8,346 bases of DNA, taken from positions 1 to 8,346 of the forward strand of contig JAILNL010000130.1 in assembly GCA_024691625.1 (NCBI GenBank), in the 5' to 3' direction. The translations under genes and the position numbers were made by a program. The stretch is from Schwartzia sp. (in: firmicutes). Lineage in GTDB: Bacteria; Bacillota; Negativicutes; Selenomonadales; Selenomonadaceae. Every line of letters starts with the position of its first letter. Position 1 is the first letter of the stretch. Below the pieces are notes generated by a model. The model was not told the origin of the DNA and did not search any database. It was given only the letters and a program-made list of their open reading frames with translations. This document shows positions 1-6,015 of the stretch, piece by piece.

Positions 1-30
1 GTGCCGGTTCAAGTCCGGCCTTCGGCACCA
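1..30 (+). tRNA. tRNA 3' end (probably tRNA-Leu), 5' part outside window
   Basis: The T-arm is complete: a five-pair stem (3-7 with 15-19) closes a seven-base TTCAAGT loop. It is followed by a seven-base acceptor strand CTTCGGC (20-26), discriminator A27 and an encoded CCA (28-30). The acceptor strand implies a 5' end GCCGAAG, which with discriminator A is the usual pattern of bacterial tRNA-Leu. The anticodon and variable arm lie upstream of the window, so the amino acid is an inference. The tRNA is followed by a terminator ten bases downstream. Confidence 0.88.
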
Positions 31-39
31 GAATAAAAC

Positions 40-68
40 AGGCTTCCGTGCAAACGGAAGCCTTTTTT
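40..68 (+). terminator. Rho-independent terminator after the tRNA, possibly bidirectional
   Basis: A perfect ten-pair stem (AGGCTTCCGT at 40-49 with ACGGAAGCCT at 54-63) closes a GCAA tetraloop and runs into a T tract (63-68). It ends the upstream tRNA transcript. The minus-strand gene stops only a few bases away at 77. Read in that direction the same hairpin is followed by GTTTTATTC, a poorer but T-rich tail, so it may stop both convergent transcripts. Confidence 0.92.
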
Positions 69-76
69 GATGGTTT

Positions 77-616
77 TCATATTCGAAGCGCTTTTCTGAG
101 CGGTGCAAGCAGAAGGAGTGCGGCGATGATATTTACCGCGCTTTTTGCGAGCAGGCCGTATGCTGAGGCGAGACCTGCAGCAATGCTGTCATAGAGCAGC
201 GCGCCGAAAGCGACATACCCTAAGGTCATCCAGAGGGCTGCAGCGGTAAATGCAAAAGCCGCCTTTGCTATTCCCGGGGTGTTAGTGCGCGGACGGGCAA
301 TGACATATACGATATATGCCATTATGAATTTGATGAGTATTGTTGGCGCTATCCAAAGATAAAATCCACCTATAAGGTCTGCAAGAGCAGAGCCTATGGC
401 AGCGGCAAGAAGTGCCGGACGTTTGGGAATCAGCATGACTATGAGAAATACAGCTGCATCTCCCATGTGCGCATAGCCGAGCGGTATTGGGATTTTCGGT
501 ATGAAGGTCGTTAAAAATACGATGGTGCTCATGGCGGCACAGAGGCATAATTCCTTTGTGCTGATTTTTGATTCGGAGATGGGGCTGTACGTGCTTTCGA
601 TTTGAGTAGCTGACAT
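77..616 (-). CDS. ECF transporter S component (vitamin-uptake membrane protein)
   Basis: A 179-residue, very hydrophobic protein with about six membrane segments (roughly residues 22-40, 47-63, 68-89, 91-107, 117-140 and 147-172). The segment GYAHMGDAAVFL (48-58, with G52-D53) followed by SALADLIGGFYLWIAPTILIK matches the small-gene ECF-type riboflavin/HMP transporter S family as I remember it. S components bind a vitamin or precursor and dock on a shared EcfA-EcfA'-EcfT module, which is not encoded here. The substrate cannot be read from the sequence. A purine-rich AGGAAAGAAG element lies about nine bases before the ATG, supporting this start. The gene is divergent from the rimP operon and convergent with the tRNA, so it is probably a single-gene transcript. 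Confidence 0.82.
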   Translation of the reverse strand: MSATQIESTYSPISESKISTKELCLCAAMSTIVFLTTFIPKIPIPLGYAHMGDAAVFLIVMLIPKRPALLAAAIGSALADLIGGFYLWIAPTILIKFIMAYIVYVIARPRTNTPGIAKAAFAFTAAALWMTLGYVAFGALLYDSIAAGLASAYGLLAKSAVNIIAALLLLAPLRKALRI

Positions 617-706
617 GATTCTGCACTTCTTTCCTGTTTTTTGTTCTCGATTTTACACCCGGTCTGACTGTATAGAAATGCTCAGTTTGTGAAAATTTAT
701 TATGCC

Positions 707-747
707 AGATGAATTGTGCAGAATTATATCAGTTGAATTGTACAAAA
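707..747. repeat. Pair of 17-bp imperfect direct repeats, possible operator
   Basis: AGATGAATTGTGCAGAA (707-723) and AGTTGAATTGTACAAAA (731-747) agree at 14 of 17 positions and start exactly 24 bp apart. The second copy contains the palindrome TTGTACAA (738-745). The extended -10 of the minus-strand promoter (723-731) falls in and at the edges of the seven bases between the copies. This arrangement suggests a regulator binding site, but no regulator is identified and chance in AT-rich DNA is possible. Confidence 0.4.
723..731 (-). promoter_or_regulatory. Candidate extended -10 promoter for the ECF S-component gene
   Basis: On the minus strand the bases read TG-A-TATAAT: a consensus -10 (728 to 723) with the extended TG motif at 731-730. 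No good -35 hexamer is present at 16-18 bp spacing, which is tolerable for extended -10 promoters. Transcription would start near 716 and leave a leader of about 100 nt before the ATG at 616. I could not assign that leader to a known riboswitch. Confidence 0.5.
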
Positions 748-761
748 CTTTCCTAATTATG

Positions 762-790
762 TTTACATTTGTGTATATACATGTTATACT
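762..790 (+). promoter_or_regulatory. Sigma-A type promoter of the rimP-nusA-infB operon
   Basis: A -35 element TTTACA (762-767) and a -10 element TATACT (785-790) are separated by exactly 17 bp, and an extended TG sits at 782-783. Each hexamer differs from consensus at one position. The expected start of transcription is near 797, giving a leader of about 84 nt before rimP. The spacer contains a ten-base palindrome TGTATATACA (772-781) that could be a regulator site. No other promoter was found further downstream, so this is probably the main promoter for the genes to the right. Confidence 0.82.
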
Positions 791-818
791 TGTACGAGTA
801 AATAGATTATCGGATTCT

Positions 819-844
819 AAAGAGTGAGCGCCAGCTCACTCTTT
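819..844 (+). promoter_or_regulatory. rimP leader hairpin (possible attenuator or mRNA-control element)
   Basis: AAAGAGTGAGC (819-829) pairs perfectly with GCTCACTCTTT (834-844) around a GCCA loop, giving an 11-pair stem about 22 nt after the predicted transcription start. Only three T residues end the stem before CGC, so it is a weak intrinsic terminator at best. The bases TGAGC occur again at 854-858 and could pair with 834-838 in a competing, much weaker structure. A role in feedback control of this nusA-containing operon is an inference. An alternative is simple 5' protection of the mRNA. Confidence 0.65.
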
Positions 845-866
845 CGCATTGTATGAGCAATATTTT

Positions 867-873
867 GAGGAGG
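867..873 (+). promoter_or_regulatory. rimP ribosome binding site (decides the start)
   Basis: GAGGAGG at 867-873 is a strong Shine-Dalgarno sequence. It ends one base before the ATG at 875, too close for normal use, but seven bases before the in-frame GTG at 881. This favours GTG as the rimP start. Confidence 0.7.
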
Positions 874-880
874 AATGTCT

Positions 881-1327
881 GTGGCAGGTTATGTGGAAAA
901 GACCGTAGAGAAGCTGGCTGAAGAGCTCTTGGCTGATACGGGGCTTGAACTCGTGGATGTCGAGTATGTAAAGGAAAAGGATTGGTATCTTCGCGTCTAT
1001 ATTGATAAACCCGAGGGTATTGATATAGAGGATTGTCAGGAGCTTTCAGAGAAGCTCGAAAAAGAACTTGACGAGAAAAATGTTGTTCCGGACAGCTATA
1101 TTCTTGAGGTATCTTCACCGGGTCTTGACCGCGTGCTGAAGAAGGAAAAGGATTTTGTCCGTGAGGCAGGCAAGATGGTGGATGTTTCACTTTACGAACC
1201 GCTGAATGGGACAAAGCAGGTAACCGGCAAGCTGATCGGCTGCGAGGATGGGGCTTTGAAGCTTGAGGATTTCGAGCCAATCGACATGAAGAAAATCGCG
1301 CAGGTGCGTTTACATATTGATATTTAA
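881..1327 (+). CDS. rimP: Ribosome maturation factor RimP
   Basis: RimP binds the 30S subunit and helps assemble its head. The 148-residue product has the family's two parts. The N-terminal alpha/beta domain (about 1-87) carries LELVDVEYVKE, the GIDIEDC segment (46-52) and the signature LEVSSPGLDRVL (75-86). A C-terminal SH3-like barrel (about 88-148) carries LKKEKDF followed by beta strands. Length is normal for the family. I place the start at GTG 881 because of the spacing to the Shine-Dalgarno sequence; ATG 875 would add two residues. It is the first gene after the operon promoter and the leader hairpin, and nusA follows after 19 bases, as in most Bacillota. Confidence 0.95.
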   Translation: MAGYVEKTVEKLAEELLADTGLELVDVEYVKEKDWYLRVYIDKPEGIDIEDCQELSEKLEKELDEKNVVPDSYILEVSSPGLDRVLKKEKDFVREAGKMVDVSLYEPLNGTKQVTGKLIGCEDGALKLEDFEPIDMKKIAQVRLHIDI

Positions 1328-1332
1328 ATCAT

Positions 1333-1338
1333 AGGAGG
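1333..1338 (+). promoter_or_regulatory. nusA ribosome binding site (supports a TTG start)
   Basis: AGGAGG at 1333-1338 lies eight bases before TTG 1347. The next in-frame ATG, at 1410, has no Shine-Dalgarno sequence upstream. This supports the rare TTG start and the N-terminal extension of NusA. Confidence 0.75.
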
Positions 1339-1346
1339 AGCAGATT

Positions 1347-2510
1347 TTGATTAAACGGAGCAGGGGAAAGGCTAAGAAAGAGCAGGCTCTCAATTACGGT
1401 GCGGATTTCATGGATGCATTCCGTGAACTGGCGCAGGAGAAAGGAATTGCACCTGAGGTGCTGTTTGAAGCTATAGAGGCAGCACTTATCACGGCATACC
1501 GCCGCAATTTCGGCGGAGCGGCACAGAACGTCCGCGTACTTCTTGACCGCACTACGGGAGAGTACCATGTGTATGCAATAAAGACAGTCGTCGAAGAGGT
1601 GGAAAATCCGATTACGGATATATCTCTCAGCGATGCACAGGCGATTAAACCGGATTATGAGGTCGGAGATGTTTTCGAACTCGAGGTTACGCCTGCAAAC
1701 TTTGGACGTGTTGCCGCACAGACGGCAAAGCAGGTTGTTGTTCAGCGTATTCGTGAGGCTGAGCGCGGAAATATTTTTGATGAGTATTCCGAGCGTGAAA
1801 GTGATATCATCACGGGCACGGTGGAGCGTGTCGAGAACCGCAATGTATATATTGACCTCGGCAAAACAGAGGCAGTTCTTACACCGACTGAGCAGATTGA
1901 AGGAGAAACATACGAGTACGGAGACCGCATCAAGGCTTATATCCTTGAGGTGCGCCGTACCTCCAAGGGACCTCAGATTGCAGTGTCCCGTACACATCCG
2001 GGACTTTTGAAGCGCCTGTTTGAGCGCGAGGTTCCTGAGATTCAGGAGGGCGTCGTAGAAATCAAGTCCGTTGCACGTGAGCCGGGCATGCGTTCTAAGA
2101 TTGCCGTATATTCCAGAGACGAGGACGTGGATCCGGTAGGCGCATGCGTAGGCCATAAAGGTCTCCGCGTACAGGCTATCGTTGATGAGTTCCGCAATGA
2201 GAAAATCGATATAGTTAAATGGAACGCTGATTCCGCGCGCTATATTGCAAACGCGCTGAGTCCTGCGAAGGTTGTTTCCGTTGCGGTCAACGAAGATGAA
2301 AAGATTTCCCGTGTTGTTGTACCTGATTATCAGCTGTCGCTGGCTATCGGCAAGGAAGGTCAGAACGCACGTCTGGCTGCCAAGCTGACGGGCTGGAAGA
2401 TTGATATCAAGAGCGAGTCCCAGGCGGCTGACGAGGATATCGACGACACGATGGATGTTGTAGAAGTTACGAGTGAGGAGTCATTCTCTGCGGAGGGGGA
2501 TGCCGAATGA
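1347..2510 (+). CDS. nusA: Transcription termination/antitermination factor NusA
   Basis: NusA binds RNA polymerase and nascent RNA and modulates pausing, termination and antitermination. The 387-residue protein shows the RNA-polymerase-binding N-terminal domain (about 21-150), an S1 RNA-binding domain (about 154-216, from ITGTVERVENRNVYIDLG), KH1 with GxxG loop GHKG (269-272), and KH2 with GKEG (335-338) followed by NARLAAKLTGWKIDI. It ends in an acidic tail (358-387) and lacks the extra C-terminal repeats of E. coli NusA, as is typical of Bacillota. The usual NusA start aligns near F21-M22, so the first 20 residues, with seven Lys/Arg, are an extension. The start is TTG. Its stop overlaps the ylxR start in an ATGA, so the two are probably translationally coupled. 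Confidence 0.97.
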   Translation: MIKRSRGKAKKEQALNYGADFMDAFRELAQEKGIAPEVLFEAIEAALITAYRRNFGGAAQNVRVLLDRTTGEYHVYAIKTVVEEVENPITDISLSDAQAIKPDYEVGDVFELEVTPANFGRVAAQTAKQVVVQRIREAERGNIFDEYSERESDIITGTVERVENRNVYIDLGKTEAVLTPTEQIEGETYEYGDRIKAYILEVRRTSKGPQIAVSRTHPGLLKRLFEREVPEIQEGVVEIKSVAREPGMRSKIAVYSRDEDVDPVGACVGHKGLRVQAIVDEFRNEKIDIVKWNADSARYIANALSPAKVVSVAVNEDEKISRVVVPDYQLSLAIGKEGQNARLAAKLTGWKIDIKSESQAADEDIDDTMDVVEVTSEESFSAEGDAE

Positions 2511-2791
2511 CGGCAGTTAAAAAAATCCCACAGCGTCTTTGTATCGGATGTCAGACAGTACACCCGAAAAAAGAACTGATTCGCATCGTTCGCAGCCCTG
2601 AGGGAACATTCTCCGTGGACCGTACCGGAAAGAAATCCGGCCGCGGAGCCTATGTCTGCGATAAGATTGAGTGCTTTGATGCTGCTGTGAAAGCGCATCG
2701 TTTTCAGAAATCGTTTCAGGGCGAGGTCAGCGCGGAAGTGCTGAAGCAGCTCCGTGAGGAATTTGAAAAAGGTAAGACCGATGAAGGATGA
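2507..2791 (+). CDS. rnpM: RNase P modulator RnpM (YlxR family, DUF448)
   Basis: A 94-residue basic protein of the YlxR family, whose Bacillus member binds RNase P RNA and modulates RNase P (RnpM). Family marks are RLCIGCQTVHPKKELIRIVR (10-29), SVDRTGKKSGRGAY (36-49) and the GRGAYVC core (45-51). Cysteines at 12, 15, 51 and 56 form a CxxC plus CxxxxC pattern that could hold a metal. Not all YlxR proteins have these cysteines, so this is an inference. It starts inside the nusA stop codon (ATGA) and overlaps ylxQ by 11 nt, consistent with co-translation. The position between nusA and an L7Ae-type gene is the classic one for this family. Confidence 0.93.
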   Translation: MTAVKKIPQRLCIGCQTVHPKKELIRIVRSPEGTFSVDRTGKKSGRGAYVCDKIECFDAAVKAHRFQKSFQGEVSAEVLKQLREEFEKGKTDEG

Positions 2792-3092
2792 AAAGATCGT
2801 TAATCTTCTGAGCATGGCACAGCGTGCGGGACGTGTTGCGTCCGGTGATACGGCGGTGCGTGAGGCATTTGAAAAGAAAAAGGCAAGATTTCTTCTTTTG
2901 GCCAAGGATGCTGCAGATGAAACGAAAAAGCTTTACACAGGGCTGGCTGAAAAAGCAGGCATTCCGGTTTGTGAAGCAATGTACAAGGAGTCGCTGGGCA
3001 GCGCTATAGGCAAGGAGCAGCGTGCGGCGGCGGTTCTTTTGGATCAGGGTTTTAGTGACGCGTTAAAGAAACGTTTGGAGAGCAATCAATGA
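2781..3092 (+). CDS. ylxQ: L7Ae/L30e-family RNA-binding protein YlxQ
   Basis: A 103-residue protein of the L7Ae/L30e/S12e/Gadd45 fold, which typically binds kink-turn RNA. It aligns well with Bacillus YlxQ as remembered: [18 protein letters not shown] (9-26), [16 protein letters not shown] (35-50), IPVCEA (61-66) and the [21 protein letters not shown] segment (71-91). The physiological RNA target of YlxQ is not firmly known. An in-frame ATG exists at 2754, but the ATG at 2781 has an AAAGG element (2768-2772) eight bases upstream and gives the usual family N-terminus. It overlaps the end of ylxR by 11 nt, and infB follows after 19 bases. Confidence 0.92.
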   Translation: MKDEKIVNLLSMAQRAGRVASGDTAVREAFEKKKARFLLLAKDAADETKKLYTGLAEKAGIPVCEAMYKESLGSAIGKEQRAAAVLLDQGFSDALKKRLESNQ

Positions 3093-3111
3093 AATATACG
3101 GAGGTGGCTCT

Positions 3112-5631
3112 ATGTCGAAATACAGAGTTTATGAGTTGGCAAAAGAATTTCATACGGAAAGCAAGGTAGTTTTAAACTTATTGGAAAAGAATGGACATAA
3201 AGTAGCAAATCATATGAGCAGCGTAGGCGATGAGGAGAAGAAGCTCCTGCAGAGCCTTTTGAGCAAGAAGGAAGAAAAACCTCAGGCTCCAAAAGCAGCT
3301 CAGCCTCAGAAAACTGCGCAGCAGCAGAGAAATGCACAGCCTCAGAAGGGCGTGCAGCAGAAGCCGCAGGCAGGCAGACAGGAGCATACAGCGAAGCAGA
3401 ACGGACATAATGCTCAGCATGCCCATAATGCAGGCGGTAATCAGCAGCATATGGACCGCAATCGTCAGCAGCATGCGAACCGTCCGGGTGGAAACGGATT
3501 CGGTCACAATGCGCAGGGGCAGAACAATGACCGTCGCCCTCAGAATAACGGCGGCATGCGTCAGAATGCAGGACAGGGCGGACAGAATAATCGTCAGTCC
3601 GGAAATAACGGAAGTCATCGTAAGAACGGTATGAATAACGGAAATTACAGCAACAACGGAAATAACGGAAATCGCAGCAACCACGAGAACGGCGGACGTA
3701 ATAACAACTTCCGCAATAAGGGCGGCGACCGTTTCGAAAATAATAACAACCGCAACGGCTTTAACGGAAACCGTGACCGCGGCAATAAGAAGAACCGCAA
3801 GAACCGCGGTCATGAGCAGCAGGCACCGAAGGTGGAGATTGCACGTCCGACGCACATCAAAATCGGTGAGTCTATCATTGTCAAAGACCTCGCCAGCAAG
3901 ATGAGCTGCACGGCAGCGGAGGTTGTTAAGAAGCTTTTCCTCATGGGTGTCATGGCTACAATCAATCAGGAGATTGATTATGATACGGCTGAGCTTGTAG
4001 CAAGCGAGTTCGGGGTAACGACTGAGGCGCTGCCGCCGGAAACTGATCCGACGGAGATTCCGGAGATTGAGGACGATCCGAAGACATTGGTTCTTCGTCC
4101 GCCTGTCGTTACGGTTATGGGTCACGTTGACCATGGTAAGACATCACTTCTCGATGTTATCCGCAAAAGCTCCGTTTCGGCACATGAGGCCGGCGGTATC
4201 ACGCAGCGTATCGGTGCTTATCAGGTCAACTGCAAGGGCAAGAAAATCGTATTCCTTGATACACCGGGTCACGAAGCATTCACGGCTATGCGTGCACGCG
4301 GCGCACAGGTAACGGATATTGCTATTCTCGTAGTTGCTGCGGACGACGGTGTTATGCCGCAGACAATCGAGGCTATTCACCACGCACAGGCAGCTAAGGT
4401 TCCAATTATCGTTGCTATCAACAAGATTGATAAACCGGGCGCAAATCCGGATCACGTAAAACAGGAGCTCATGGAGTACGGTCTCGTGCCGGAGGAATAC
4501 GGCGGAGATACAATTATGGTTCCGGTTTCTGCAAAGAAGCAGATGGGTATTGATGACCTTCTTGAGATGGTTCTGCTCGTTGCAGAGGTTCAGGAGCTCA
4601 AGGCAAACCCGAACCGCGAAGCACGCGGTGTCATCATCGAAGCACAGCTTGATAAAGGCCGCGGCGCCGTTGCTACGGTTCTCGTACAGTCAGGTACGCT
4701 CCGCATTGGTGATTCCATCATCGCAGGTACGGCGTTCGGCCGAGTCCGCGCTATGATCAACGACCGCGGTGAGGAAGTTAAAAAGGCAGGCCCGTCCATG
4801 CCGGTCGAGGTTCTCGGTCTTTCGGACGTTCCGGCAGCAGGCGACCAGCTCGCTGTTCTGGAAGAGAAGCTTGCACGCTCCATTGCTGAGAAACGTATCG
4901 AGAAACAGCGTACGGAGCTTATCAAATCCAAGAAGGTATCTCTTGATGACCTCTTCCAGCAGATTCAGGAAGGAAGCATCAAGGACCTTAATATCGTTAT
5001 CAAGGCTGACGTACAGGGTTCTGTTGAGGCTCTCAACAGCTCACTGCTGCAGCTCAATAAAAACGACGAAGTCCGCGTAGCTATCGTTCATTCCGGCGTC
5101 GGTGCCGTCAATGAGTCCGATGTTATGCTTGCTTCGGCAGCAAATGCTATCATTATCGCGTTCAACGTCCGTCCGGATGCAAACGCACGTAAGGTAGCAG
5201 ATACGGAGAAAGTCGATATCCGCACGTATCAGGTCATCTACGACGCGCTGAACGATGTCAAGGCGGCTATGTCCGGTATGCTTGCGCCGAAATACAAAGA
5301 GGTAATTACAGGTAAGGTCGAGATTCGTCAGGTCATGAAATTCTCGAAGGTGCTTGTTGCGGGCTCCTATGTACTTGAAGGTAAGGTTCAGAACACATCG
5401 AAAATCCGCATTCTTCGCGACAATGTCGTTGTACATGACGGAGAAATCGACTCTCTGCGCCGCTTCAAGGATGATGTTAAGGAAGTCGCAGCAGGCTACG
5501 AGTGCGGTCTTACAATCAAGGATTTCCGTGACTACAAGGAAGGCGATATTTTCGAGGTTTACACGATGGAGGAAATCGCAACTTCCATCACGGAATTGAA
5601 TGAAAAGGCAGAACGCAGCCAGGAGAACTAA
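3112..5631 (+). CDS. infB: Translation initiation factor IF-2
   Basis: IF2 is the GTPase that brings initiator fMet-tRNA to the 30S subunit and promotes 50S joining. The 839-residue protein begins with an IF2N domain (1-50), then a low-complexity Gln/Asn/Gly/Arg linker (about 55-240) and a second IF2N domain (about 252-300). The GTPase has G1 GHVDHGKT (337-344), G2 GGITQ (361-365), G3 DTPGH (383-387), G4 NKID (437-440) and G5 SAK (473-475). Domains II, III and the fMet-tRNA-binding C-terminal domain follow (about 503-839, including [15 protein letters not shown] and GKVEIRQVM). All GTPase motifs are intact. GGAGGTGG (3100-3107) supports the ATG. I found no convincing internal ribosome binding site for a short isoform. 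rbfA follows after six bases. Confidence 0.98.
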   Translation: MSKYRVYELAKEFHTESKVVLNLLEKNGHKVANHMSSVGDEEKKLLQSLLSKKEEKPQAPKAAQPQKTAQQQRNAQPQKGVQQKPQAGRQEHTAKQNGHNAQHAHNAGGNQQHMDRNRQQHANRPGGNGFGHNAQGQNNDRRPQNNGGMRQNAGQGGQNNRQSGNNGSHRKNGMNNGNYSNNGNNGNRSNHENGGRNNNFRNKGGDRFENNNNRNGFNGNRDRGNKKNRKNRGHEQQAPKVEIARPTHIKIGESIIVKDLASKMSCTAAEVVKKLFLMGVMATINQEIDYDTAELVASEFGVTTEALPPETDPTEIPEIEDDPKTLVLRPPVVTVMGHVDHGKTSLLDVIRKSSVSAHEAGGITQRIGAYQVNCKGKKIVFLDTPGHEAFTAMRARGAQVTDIAILVVAADDGVMPQTIEAIHHAQAAKVPIIVAINKIDKPGANPDHVKQELMEYGLVPEEYGGDTIMVPVSAKKQMGIDDLLEMVLLVAEVQELKANPNREARGVIIEAQLDKGRGAVATVLVQSGTLRIGDSIIAGTAFGRVRAMINDRGEEVKKAGPSMPVEVLGLSDVPAAGDQLAVLEEKLARSIAEKRIEKQRTELIKSKKVSLDDLFQQIQEGSIKDLNIVIKADVQGSVEALNSSLLQLNKNDEVRVAIVHSGVGAVNESDVMLASAANAIIIAFNVRPDANARKVADTEKVDIRTYQVIYDALNDVKAAMSGMLAPKYKEVITGKVEIRQVMKFSKVLVAGSYVLEGKVQNTSKIRILRDNVVVHDGEIDSLRRFKDDVKEVAAGYECGLTIKDFRDYKEGDIFEVYTMEEIATSITELNEKAERSQEN
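3544..3670 (+). repeat. In-frame AATAACGG-type imperfect repeats in the IF2 linker
   Basis: The ten-mer AATAACGGAA occurs at 3604, 3634 and 3661, and a related AATAACGGCG at 3544. Spacings are 60, 30 and 27 bases, all multiples of three, so each copy reads Asn-Asn-Gly. This suggests the linker lengthened through small in-frame duplications or slippage. The copies are short and diverged, and the Asn-Asn-Gly protein bias alone could explain part of it. Confidence 0.5.
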
Positions 5632-5637
5632 GGAAAT

Positions 5638-6015
5638 ATGGGACAGTTAAGAATGGAAAAGGTCCAGGAGCTCATGAAGCAGGAGATAAGCAAGATTCTC
5701 CTGCAGGACGTGAAGGATCCGCGTATCGGATTTGTCACGGTTACTGATGTGCATTGTTCCCCGGATTTAAGGAACGCGCGCGTATTTGTGAGCCTTATGG
5801 GCAGTGAAGAGCAGATGAAGGATTGTTGGAAGGGGCTTAAAAGCAGCTCGGGGTATATACGCCGCGAGCTGGGAAGCCGTGTGCGCCTGCGTTATACGCC
5901 GGAGCTCACCTTCGCGCTTGATACATCGCTTGCTTACAGTGCGCATATCCAGGAGCTTTTGCTCAAAATAGAAAAAGAAGAAGGACATGACGATGGGGAA
6001 GAAGATCGGGCTTAA
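5638..6015 (+). CDS. rbfA: 30S ribosome-binding factor RbfA
   Basis: RbfA is a single KH-domain protein that binds immature 30S subunits and helps 16S rRNA 5'-end maturation and cold adaptation. The 125-residue product shows the family N-terminus (MEKVQELMKQEISKIL), the motif DPRIGFVTVTDVHCSPDL (27-44), NARVFVSLMG, and the KH helix-kink SSSGYIRRELGSRVRLRYTPEL (69-90) followed by FALDTSLAYSAHI. The tail IEKEEGHDDGEEDRA is acidic. An AGGAA at 5631-5635 and an AGGAG at 5621-5625 flank the infB stop. The spacing to ATG 5638 is not ideal for either, but this start fits the family alignment. The last 23 nt overlap nrnA. Confidence 0.95.
   Translation: MGQLRMEKVQELMKQEISKILLQDVKDPRIGFVTVTDVHCSPDLRNARVFVSLMGSEEQMKDCWKGLKSSSGYIRRELGSRVRLRYTPELTFALDTSLAYSAHIQELLLKIEKEEGHDDGEEDRA
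5981..5985 (+). promoter_or_regulatory. nrnA ribosome binding site inside rbfA (decides the start)
   Basis: AAGGA at 5981-5985, within a purine-rich run in the end of rbfA, lies seven bases before ATG 5993 but only one base before ATG 5987. The second ATG is therefore the better nrnA start. Confidence 0.6.

Noticed and set aside
617..716. Possible preQ1-type riboswitch in the leader of the ECF S-component gene
   Set aside because: An A-rich tail next to the ribosome binding site looked suggestive, but I could not build the required stem-loop and conserved core before it. A known vitamin riboswitch is not supported.
619..723. Eight-base inverted match (TTCTGCAC at 619-626, GTGCAGAA at 716-723) that might mask the start of the minus-strand gene
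   Set aside because: With the predicted promoter, the distal copy lies at or before the transcription start, so most of it would not be in the mRNA.
819..844. Calling the rimP leader hairpin a full intrinsic terminator
   Set aside because: Only three T residues follow the stem-loop before CGC, and the essential operon must be read through. I kept it as a regulatory hairpin.
807..1280. Minus-strand open frame of 157 codons opposite rimP
   Set aside because: It is Pro/Arg/Ser-rich and runs through the leader hairpin; rimP on the plus strand has clear family motifs.
1329..2156. Minus-strand open frame of 275 codons opposite nusA
   Set aside because: It is Cys/Arg/Leu/Asn-rich without a recognisable domain and lies wholly opposite conserved NusA domains, so it is a shadow frame.
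3432..3453. Internal infB start (AGGCGG then ATG at 3451) for a short IF2 isoform
   Set aside because: The Shine-Dalgarno match is imperfect and 13 bases away, too weak to support a second start.
3178..4134. Long minus-strand open frame (318 codons) opposite the infB linker, looking like a hydrophobic membrane protein
   Set aside because: It is the complement of Asn, Gln and Arg/Gly-rich codons: AAC and AAT read backwards as Val and Ile codons, and CAG as Leu. The hydrophobicity is an artefact, and infB on the other strand is certain.
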